A DNA stretch of 21,208 bases, from positions 1-21,208 of the forward strand of contig DATKCQ010000128.1 of NCBI GenBank assembly GCA_035513135.1, in the 5' to 3' direction. Both the position numbers and the translations under genes were made by a program. Under the pieces are notes generated by a model. It saw only the letters and a program-made list of their open reading frames with translations. It made no database searches and was not told the DNA's origin. Below are positions 14,907-21,208 of this stretch, one piece after another; the first letter of the stretch is position 1, and each line of letters opens with the position of its first letter. This DNA is from Thermohalobaculum sp035513135. GTDB lineage: Bacteria > Pseudomonadota > Alphaproteobacteria > Rhodobacterales > Rhodobacteraceae.

Positions 14907-16019
14907 ATGAGGACACGTGCCGCGGTCGCATTCGAGGCCGGCAAGCCGCTCGAGATCACCGACGTCGAGGTCGCCGGCCCGAAGGCCGGCGAGGTGATGG
15001 TCGAGATCAAGGCCACCGGCATCTGCCACACCGACGAGTTCACGCTGTCGGGCGCCGATCCCGAGGGCGCCTTCCCGGCGATCCTCGGGCACGAGGGCGC
15101 GGGCGTCGTGGTCGAGGTCGGCGAGGGCGTGCGCTCGCTGAAGCAAGGCGACCACGTGATCCCGCTCTACACCCCCGAGTGCCGCGAGTGCGAATACTGC
15201 CTCAACCCCAAGACCAATCTGTGCCAGGCGATCCGCGCGACGCAGGGCCAGGGCGTGATGCCCGACGGCAGCTCGCGCTTCTCGACCACCGACGGCGAGA
15301 AGATCCTGCACTACATGGGCTGCTCGACCTTTGCCAACCACACGGTGCTGCCCGAGATCGCGCTGGCGAAGGTGCGCGAGGACGCGCCCTTCGACAAGAT
15401 CTGCTATATCGGCTGCGGCGTCACCACCGGCATCGGCGCGGTGATCAACACCGCCAAGGTCGAGCCGGGGTCGAACTGCGTGGTGTTCGGGCTGGGCGGC
15501 ATCGGGCTCAACGTGATCCAGGGGCTGCGGCTGGTGGGCGCCGACATGATCGTCGGGGTGGACCTCAACCCGCGCCGAAAGGCGCACGCCGAGCGCTTCG
15601 GCATGACTCATTTCGTCAACCCCAGGGAAATCGAGGGCGACCTCGTGCCCTACCTCGTGGACCTCACCGGGGGCGGCGCCGACTATTCGTTCGAGTGCAT
15701 CGGCAACGTCGCCACCATGCGCCAGGCGCTCGAATGCGCGCACAAGGGCTGGGGCGAGTCGGTGATCATCGGCGTGGCGCCGGCGGGCGCCGAGATCTCG
15801 ACGCGGCCGTTCCAGCTGGTCACCGGCCGGGTCTGGCGCGGCACCGCCTTCGGCGGCGCGCGCGGGCGAACGGAGGTGCCGCGAATCGTCGACTGGTATA
15901 TGCAGGGCAAGATCGAGATCGACCCGATGATCACCCACACGCTGAGCCTCGAGCGGATCAACGAGGGCTTCGAGCTGATGCGCAAGGGCGAGTCGATCCG
16001 CTCGGTCGTGGTCTACTGA
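14907..16019 (+). CDS. frmA: S-(hydroxymethyl)glutathione dehydrogenase (class III alcohol dehydrogenase)
   Basis: A 370-residue zinc- and NAD-dependent enzyme that oxidises S-hydroxymethylglutathione, formed spontaneously from formaldehyde and glutathione, to S-formylglutathione. The catalytic zinc ligand is Cys40 in TGICHTDE with GHEGAG (His62). The four structural-zinc cysteines are in ECRECEYCLNPKTNLC (Cys92, 95, 98, 106). IGCGVTTGIGAV and the NAD-binding GLGGIGLNVIQG follow. The class III hallmarks and full length are present. A strong ribosome-binding site (GGGGGAGG) precedes ATG 14907. It is followed after 15 bases by an SRPBCC gene, rather than the S-formylglutathione hydrolase gene often found next. 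gshA, 3 kb away, supplies its thiol cofactor pathway. Also active on S-nitrosoglutathione in other organisms. Confidence 0.96.
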   Translation: MRTRAAVAFEAGKPLEITDVEVAGPKAGEVMVEIKATGICHTDEFTLSGADPEGAFPAILGHEGAGVVVEVGEGVRSLKQGDHVIPLYTPECRECEYCLNPKTNLCQAIRATQGQGVMPDGSSRFSTTDGEKILHYMGCSTFANHTVLPEIALAKVREDAPFDKICYIGCGVTTGIGAVINTAKVEPGSNCVVFGLGGIGLNVIQGLRLVGADMIVGVDLNPRRKAHAERFGMTHFVNPREIEGDLVPYLVDLTGGGADYSFECIGNVATMRQALECAHKGWGESVIIGVAPAGAEISTRPFQLVTGRVWRGTAFGGARGRTEVPRIVDWYMQGKIEIDPMITHTLSLERINEGFELMRKGESIRSVVVY

Positions 16020-16034
16020 ACGGAGAGGAACAAC

Positions 16035-16448
16035 ATGAGCCGCCATCCCGCCACGGTGACGCGCAGCGCCACCGTCAACGCCCCGATGTCCGAGGTCTGG
16101 ACGCTGATCGGCGACTTCCACGGCGTCGACCGCTGGCACCCGGTGGTGGCGACGTGCGAGCGCGCCACCATCGGCGACGACGAGTTCCGCGTGCTCACCA
16201 CCGCCGACGGCGCGCGCATCCTCGAGCACCTCGTCGCGCAGGACACGCACGGCTACACCTACGCCATCGTGCGCAGCCCGCTGCCGCTGGCGCATTACGA
16301 GGCGCGGATCGAGGCGAACACCGCCGGCGCGGGCACCGAGGTGACCTGGAGCGGCAGCTTCACCCCGACCGCGGAGGGTGCCGAGGACATCGTCGCCGGC
16401 ATCTACCAGGCCGGGCTCGACGCGCTGGCCGAGCGCTTCGGCGGCTGA
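16035..16448 (+). CDS. SRPBCC (START/polyketide-cyclase-like) family protein
   Basis: A 137-residue single-domain protein of the SRPBCC helix-grip fold. RSATVNAPMSEVWTLIGDFHGVDRWHP is the typical N-terminal strand-helix pattern (Bet v1/polyketide cyclase 2 type). VTWSGSFTP and a C-terminal amphipathic helix IVAGIYQAGLDALAERFG complete the fold. Such proteins bind hydrophobic ligands in a pocket, and a few are enzymes. The start ATG at 16035 is preceded by GGAGAGGAA, and it is 15 bases from the formaldehyde dehydrogenase stop, so the two are very likely co-transcribed. That pairing is the only hint to function. No signal peptide. Confidence 0.88.
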   Translation: MSRHPATVTRSATVNAPMSEVWTLIGDFHGVDRWHPVVATCERATIGDDEFRVLTTADGARILEHLVAQDTHGYTYAIVRSPLPLAHYEARIEANTAGAGTEVTWSGSFTPTAEGAEDIVAGIYQAGLDALAERFGG

Positions 16449-16486
16449 GCCCGGCCGCGCACCGGCCCCGCGAGCGGAGGCGCCCC

Positions 16487-19400
16487 ATGACCCGACCCGC
16501 CGACCTGAGCGAGCTGCGCGCCCGCATCCGTGCGCACTTCCTGCCCGACGAGGCGCAGGTGGTGCGCGGCCTCCTCGCCGGGGCCGGGCTCGACGCCGAA
16601 ACCTGCAAGGCCATCTCCGAGCGCGCCGCCCGCCTTGTTCGCGAGGTCCGCGCGAAGGGCGATGTCGGCCTGATGCAGAGCTTCCTCGCCGAATACGGGC
16701 TCTCCACGCGCGAGGGCGTGGCGCTGATGTGCCTCGCCGAGGCGCTCCTGCGCGTGCCCGACGCCGAGACCATCGACGCGCTGATCGAGGACAAGATCGC
16801 GCCCTCGGACTGGGGCGTGCATCTCGGCCACTCCTCCTCGCCGCTGGTCAACGCCTCGACCTGGGGGCTGATGCTCACCGGCAAGGTGCTGGCCGAGAGC
16901 GAGGGGCTGGCGCGCGTGCTGCGCGGCGCCGTGCGCCGGCTGGGCGAGCCGGTGATCCGGGTCGCCGTCGGCCAGGCCATGCGCGAGCTCGGCCGCAACT
17001 TCGTGCTCGGCCGCGACATCGAGGAGGCGCTCAAGCGCGCCCGCAGCCTTGAGGCGAAGGGCTACACATACTCCTACGACATGCTCGGCGAGGCGGCACG
17101 CGCCGACGCCGACGCGCGCCTCTACCACCTCTCCTACTCCGACGCGATCACCGCCATCGCGCCCGCCTGCAAATCCGAGGACATCCGCCAGAACCCCGGC
17201 ATCTCGGTCAAGCTCTCGGCGCTGCTGGCCCGCTACGAGTACGGCCAGCGCGACCGGGTGATGTCCGAGCTGCTGCCGCGCGCCCGCTCGCTGGCGCTCT
17301 TGGCGAAGTCCGCCAACATGGGCTTCAACATCGACGCCGAGGAGGCCGACCGGCTCGACCTCTCGCTCGACGTGATCGAGGCGATCCTCTCGGACCCGGC
17401 GCTCAGGGGCTGGCACGGCTTCGGCGTGGTGGTGCAGGCCTACGGCCCCCGCGCCGCCCCGGTGCTCGACTGGCTGCACGCGCTGGCGACGAGCCTCGAC
17501 CGGCGCATCATGGTGCGCCTGGTCAAGGGCGCCTACTGGGACACCGAGATCAAGCGCGCGCAGGTGATGGGGCTCGACGGCTACCCGGTGTTTACCCGCA
17601 AGCTGGCGACCGACGTGAGCTACATCGCCGACGCGCGCAAGCTCTTGGCGATGACCGAGCGCATCTACCCGCAATTCGCCGCCCACAACGCGCACACCGT
17701 CGCCGCCGTGCTGAAGCTTGCCGGCGACCCCGCCGCCTACGAGTTCCAGCGCCTGCACGGCATGGGCGAGGCGCTGCACGAGCTGGTGCGCGCCGCGGAG
17801 GGCACGCGCTGCCGCATCTACGCCCCCGTGGGCGCGCACCGCGACCTGCTCGCCTATCTCGTGCGGCGCCTGCTCGAGAACGGCGCCAACTCCTCCTTCG
17901 TCAACCAGATCGTCGACGAGTCGATCGCGCCCGAGACCATCGCCCGCGACCCGGTCGAGGCCGTCGAGAAGCTCGGCAACGCCATCCCCAACCCGGCGAT
18001 CCCACGCCCCGCCGAGATCTTCGGGCCGGGCCGCGTCGCCGCGAAGGGCTGGGACCTGACCGACCCGGTCACCGTCGAGGAGCTGGAGGCGCAGCGCCGC
18101 CCGTTCCGCAGCCGCCGCTGGCACGCGGGCCCGATGATTGCCGGCCCGGTCAAGGGCACCGCGCCGCGCGAGGTCACCAGCCCCAGCCGCCCCGCCGATG
18201 TGGTCGGCCACGTCACCGACGCTGCGCCCGAGGACGTGGAGACCGCGCTCGCCGCCTCGGCCGACGGCTTCGCCGACTGGGCCGCGCGCCCGGTGGCCGA
18301 GCGCGCCTCCATCCTGCGCCGGGTCTCCGAGCTCTACGAGGCCCACGCGCCCGAGCTCTTCGCCATCTGCGCGCGCGAGGCCGGCAAGACCCTGATGGAC
18401 GGGGTGGCCGAGGTGCGCGAGGCCGTCGACTTCCTGCGCTACTACGCGGCGGAGGCCGAGCGGCTCGAGGGCACCGGCACCCCGCGCGGCACCTTCGTGT
18501 GCGTATCGCCGTGGAACTTCCCGCTCGCCATCTTCACCGGCCAGGTCGCAGCGGCGCTCGCCGCCGGCAACGCCGTGATCGCCAAGCCCGCCGAGCAGTC
18601 GCCGCTGGTCGCCGCCCGCGCCGTGGAGCTGATGCGCGAGGCCGGCGTGCCCGAGGCCGCCATCCAGCTCCTGCCCGGCGACGGGCCCTCGGTCGGCGGC
18701 CCGCTGACCTCGGACCCGCGCGTCGCCGGCGTGTGCTTCACCGGCTCGACCGAGGTGGCGCAACTCATCAACCGCGCCATGGCCGAGCACCTCGACCCGC
18801 GCGCGCCGCTGATCGCCGAGACCGGCGGGCTCAACGCCATGATCGTGGATTCCACCGCCCTGCCCGAGCAGGCGGTGCGCGACATCGTCGTCTCGAGCTT
18901 CCAGAGCGCCGGCCAGCGCTGCTCGGCGCTCAGGATGCTCTATGTGCAAAAGGACGTGGCCGAGCGCACGCTCAGGATGCTCCAGGGCGCCATGGACGAG
19001 CTACGCCTCGGCGACCCGTGGGAGCTTTCCACCGACGTCGGCCCGGTGATCGACGCGGACTCGCGCGCGGGGATCGAGGCCTACGTCACGCAGCAGGGCG
19101 AGGCGGGCCGGGTGATGAAGCGCCTCGAGGCCCCCGCCGAGGGCGCGTTCGTGCCCCCCACCCTGATCCGGCTGGGCGGCATCGGCGAGCTCGAGCGCGA
19201 GGTCTTCGGCCCGGTCCTGCACGTCGCCACCTTCGAGGCCGACCGGCTCGACGCGGTGATCGAGGCGATCAACGCCCGCGGCTACGGGCTCACCTTCGGC
19301 CTGCACACCCGCATCGACGACCGGGTGCAGCACGTGGTGGAGCGCATCCGCTGCGGCAACATCTACGTCAACCGCAACCAGATCGGCGCCGTGGTCGGCT

Positions 19401-20026
19401 CCCAGCCCTTCGGCGGCGAGGGCCTCTCGGGCACCGGCCCCAAGGCCGGCGGGCCGCACTACGTGCGCCGCTTCCTCAGCGCCGACGAGCCCGAGGCCGG
19501 CGACATGGAAGGCCCCGAGATCGGCCCCGACGCCGCGCAGGCCGCGCTCGACACCCTGACGCTCGAAGACTGGACCCCCGAGCCCGTCTCCATGCCCGGC
19601 CCCACCGGCGAGTCGAACCGGCTCGCCAGCTACCCGCGCGGCCGGGCGCTGTGCCTCGGCCCCGGTCTCGGCGCCGCCATGGCCCAGGCCGACGACGCGC
19701 TCAGCGCCGGCAACGCGGTGCTGCTGATCGCCCCGGGCGCGCCCGCAAGGGCGCTCGCGCTCGGCGGCTCGGTGGCGGCGCTCGACGGCGTGCTGGCGCC
19801 CGCGGCGCTGACCCGCCTGCGGGGCCTCGCCGCGGTCGCCAGCTTCGCCCGCGGCGCGCGCCTGCGCGCCATCCGCCGCGCCCTCGCCGCGCGCGACGGC
19901 CCGATCGTCCCGCTGGTCACCGAGCAAGGCCAGCCCGAGCGCTACAGCCTCGAGCGCCACGTCTGCGTCGACACCACCGCGGCGGGCGGCAACGCCTCGC
20001 TGCTCGCCGAGGCCGGCGCCACCTGA
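16487..20026 (+). CDS. putA: Bifunctional proline dehydrogenase/glutamate-semialdehyde dehydrogenase PutA
   Basis: A 1179-residue enzyme converting proline to glutamate in two steps with substrate channelling at the inner membrane. The N-terminal arm (to about residue 130) has no ribbon-helix-helix DNA-binding domain, so it should not repress its own gene. The FAD-binding proline dehydrogenase barrel follows, with RLVKGAYWDTEIK near residue 345, FAAHNAHTVA, and YEFQRLHGMGEALHE. The aldehyde dehydrogenase half has PWNFPLAIFTGQ, FTGSTEVA, catalytic Glu778 (AETGGLNAM) and nucleophile Cys812 (AGQRCSALR). FGGEGLSGTGPKAGGPHY follows, and a C-terminal ALDH-superfamily-like domain ends in VTEQGQPERYSLERH, as in long (type B) PutAs. 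ATG 16487 has GGAGG close upstream. Separate putR or putP genes are not in view. Confidence 0.97.
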   Translation: MTRPADLSELRARIRAHFLPDEAQVVRGLLAGAGLDAETCKAISERAARLVREVRAKGDVGLMQSFLAEYGLSTREGVALMCLAEALLRVPDAETIDALIEDKIAPSDWGVHLGHSSSPLVNASTWGLMLTGKVLAESEGLARVLRGAVRRLGEPVIRVAVGQAMRELGRNFVLGRDIEEALKRARSLEAKGYTYSYDMLGEAARADADARLYHLSYSDAITAIAPACKSEDIRQNPGISVKLSALLARYEYGQRDRVMSELLPRARSLALLAKSANMGFNIDAEEADRLDLSLDVIEAILSDPALRGWHGFGVVVQAYGPRAAPVLDWLHALATSLDRRIMVRLVKGAYWDTEIKRAQVMGLDGYPVFTRKLATDVSYIADARKLLAMTERIYPQFAAHNAHTVAAVLKLAGDPAAYEFQRLHGMGEALHELVRAAEGTRCRIYAPVGAHRDLLAYLVRRLLENGANSSFVNQIVDESIAPETIARDPVEAVEKLGNAIPNPAIPRPAEIFGPGRVAAKGWDLTDPVTVEELEAQRRPFRSRRWHAGPMIAGPVKGTAPREVTSPSRPADVVGHVTDAAPEDVETALAASADGFADWAARPVAERASILRRVSELYEAHAPELFAICAREAGKTLMDGVAEVREAVDFLRYYAAEAERLEGTGTPRGTFVCVSPWNFPLAIFTGQVAAALAAGNAVIAKPAEQSPLVAARAVELMREAGVPEAAIQLLPGDGPSVGGPLTSDPRVAGVCFTGSTEVAQLINRAMAEHLDPRAPLIAETGGLNAMIVDSTALPEQAVRDIVVSSFQSAGQRCSALRMLYVQKDVAERTLRMLQGAMDELRLGDPWELSTDVGPVIDADSRAGIEAYVTQQGEAGRVMKRLEAPAEGAFVPPTLIRLGGIGELEREVFGPVLHVATFEADRLDAVIEAINARGYGLTFGLHTRIDDRVQHVVERIRCGNIYVNRNQIGAVVGSQPFGGEGLSGTGPKAGGPHYVRRFLSADEPEAGDMEGPEIGPDAAQAALDTLTLEDWTPEPVSMPGPTGESNRLASYPRGRALCLGPGLGAAMAQADDALSAGNAVLLIAPGAPARALALGGSVAALDGVLAPAALTRLRGLAAVASFARGARLRAIRRALAARDGPIVPLVTEQGQPERYSLERHVCVDTTAAGGNASLLAEAGAT

Positions 20027-20108
20027 GCCCGGCGCCGCGCCATCCCCATTGCGAATCGCCCGCGATCCGGCGCTAGCTCGGCGCCCGATCACGCGCCGGA
20101 GCGCCCCC

Positions 20109-21032
20109 ATGCAGCACGCCGCCTTCGCCAACCCCGGCCGGTTCTTCCGGGGCAACCTGCACACCCATTCGACCGCCTCGGACGGCGCGCTGGCGCCCGC
20201 CGAGGTCTGCCGCCGCTACGCCGAGGCGGGCTACGACTTCATCGCGCTCACCGACCACTTCCTCGGCCGCTACGGCTACCCGGTCACCGACACCAGCGCG
20301 TTTCGCACCAACCGCTTCACCACCATCCCCGGCGCCGAGGTCCACACCGGCCGCATGCGCAACGGCGAGATCTGGCACTTACTCGCAGTCGGTCTGCCCG
20401 CGGGCTTCGCGCCCCCGCCCCAGCCCGACTTCGCCGGCACCGACGCGGGCGAGAGCCCCGCCGCGCTGGCGCGGCGCTGCGTCGAGGCCGGCGCCTTCGT
20501 GGCGCTGGCCCACCCCGAGTGGAACGGCCTCACCCCCGAGGACGCCCGCGCCATCGACGCCGCGCACGCCGTCGAGATCTACAACCACGGCAGTCACGTC
20601 GAGTGCGACCGCGGCTTCGGCGTGGCGCTCCTCGACACGCTGCTGTCGGAGGGCCGCCGGCTAACGCTATGCGCCACCGACGACGCGCACTTCCACGCGC
20701 CGGACCATTTCGGCGGCTGGGTCATGGTCAAGGCCGCGCTGAACGAGCCCGAGGCGCTGCTCGCCGCGCTCAAGGCCGGCGCCTACTACGCCTCGACCGG
20801 CCCGGAGCTGCACGATGTCCGCATCGAGGGCGAGCGGATCGTGATCGCATGCTCGCCGGCCGAGCGCATCATCGCCATCGGCGCCAACTCGGCCGCCAGG
20901 GTCGTCCACGGCAGCGCCCTGACCCGGGCCGAGCTGCCCCTGCCCCACTTCCGCGAAGGCGGCTGGGTGCGCGTTGCGATCCACGACAAGGCGGGCAAGC
21001 GGGCCTGGTCGAACCCGCTCTGGCTCGACTAG
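20109..21032 (+). CDS. PHP-domain metallohydrolase (CehA/McbA-like)
   Basis: A 307-residue protein with a polymerase-and-histidinol-phosphatase (PHP) metal-binding domain. Metal ligands are visible in NLHTHSTASDG (His18, His20, Asp25), ALTDHF (Asp49, His50), IPGAEVHTG, ALAHPEW and CATDDAHF. All PHP motifs appear intact, pointing to a phosphoesterase or amide/carbamate-type hydrolase. The last 80 residues form a beta-rich tail, as in CehA/McbA relatives. The start ATG 20109 has GGAG eight bases upstream, and an earlier ATG at 20049 has none. It is 82 bases downstream of putA on the same strand and could be co-transcribed. No signal peptide is seen, so a cytoplasmic location is likely. The substrate is unknown. 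Confidence 0.9.
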   Translation: MQHAAFANPGRFFRGNLHTHSTASDGALAPAEVCRRYAEAGYDFIALTDHFLGRYGYPVTDTSAFRTNRFTTIPGAEVHTGRMRNGEIWHLLAVGLPAGFAPPPQPDFAGTDAGESPAALARRCVEAGAFVALAHPEWNGLTPEDARAIDAAHAVEIYNHGSHVECDRGFGVALLDTLLSEGRRLTLCATDDAHFHAPDHFGGWVMVKAALNEPEALLAALKAGAYYASTGPELHDVRIEGERIVIACSPAERIIAIGANSAARVVHGSALTRAELPLPHFREGGWVRVAIHDKAGKRAWSNPLWLD

Positions 21033-21078
21033 CGCGATTTCGCGCGAAGTGGACCCACTTCGCGACTCGGAAATCGCG
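21033..21078 (+). terminator. Two-tier hairpin directly after the PHP gene
   Basis: Starting at the base after the stop codon, CGCGATTTC (21033-21041) pairs with GAAATCGCG (21070-21078), and CGCGAAGTG (21043-21051) pairs with CACTTCGCG (21056-21064). The result is a long nested stem with a 4-base loop and a small asymmetric internal loop. No T-tract follows, so it may stabilise the 3' end or belong to a palindromic repeat family rather than being a classical terminator. Confidence 0.5.
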
Positions 21079-21151
21079 GAGACTCAACGTCCCCTCGAGC
21101 GTCCCGGCCCGCCTTTACCATGATGCGCGCCCACAGCGCGATTCATGCGAA

Positions 21152-21187
21152 ATCAATGACTTGGGCAGGTGTCCACGCGTGGACACC
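21152..21187 (+). repeat. Palindromic intergenic element, copy B
   Basis: ATCAATG (21152-21158), a ten-base spacer, then the palindrome GGTGTCCACGCGTGGACACC (21168-21187). It shares with copy A the ATCAATG box, the spacing, the ACGCGT core, the GTG/CAC ends and the following CGG. The three bases on each side of the core differ but remain complementary. It lies 120 bases past the PHP gene, near the window end. Confidence 0.7.
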
Positions 21188-21208
21188 GGTTGGCAGGGCC
21201 GGGCAGCC

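Noticed and set aside
16403..18949. 848-codon minus-strand open frame opposite putA
   Set aside because: An antisense shadow of a clearly identified PutA, with low-complexity composition.

Overview
The window looks like chromosomal DNA of a high-GC alphaproteobacterium. Rhodobacterales is the best guess, from G/C-rich third codon positions, the plant-type glutamate-cysteine ligase, the PutA layout and the tRNA-Gly(CCC) sequence. This assignment is inference, since no marker gene such as rRNA is present. No CRISPR array, integrase, transposase, phage gene or rRNA was seen.

The left part (1 to about 7600) looks like an accessory, partly decayed catabolic region. It begins with the N-terminal remnant of an acyl-CoA ligase. 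Two minus-strand solute-binding-protein-like genes follow, both without signal peptides. Next come an internally deleted short-chain dehydrogenase, which overlaps the start of an intact MmgE/PrpD gene, and a 5'-truncated DUF1272 remnant. A divergent pair follows: an S66 (LD-carboxypeptidase/MccF-type) peptidase and a MurC/Mpl-like ligase paralogue. After a gene-free AT-richer stretch there is a DUF1989 (urea-carboxylase-associated) gene, then an hslU fragment that stops just short of a tRNA-Gly gene.

The right part (7620 to 21208) is tidy, very G/C-rich and free of recognisable pseudogenes. It holds tRNA-Gly(CCC), a YbdK-type carboxylate-amine ligase, an acetolactate-synthase-like ThDP enzyme and gshA. 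These are followed by a glycine-zipper lipoprotein, two divergent SDR genes, glutathione-dependent formaldehyde dehydrogenase, an SRPBCC protein, bifunctional PutA and a PHP-domain metallohydrolase. A glutathione theme is visible (gshA, a GCS2-family ligase and formaldehyde dehydrogenase within about 8 kb), but these genes do not form one operon.

The most interesting unexplained structures are three. The first is a two-copy palindromic intergenic element (about 14503-14537 and 21152-21187) whose arms differ by compensating changes and which keeps an ATCAATG box at an identical distance. The second is a 37-nt near-perfect palindrome in the divergent gshA/lipoprotein promoter region. The third is the Mur-ligase/S66-peptidase divergon, which could be a ligase/hydrolase pair acting on an unknown peptide-like substrate.
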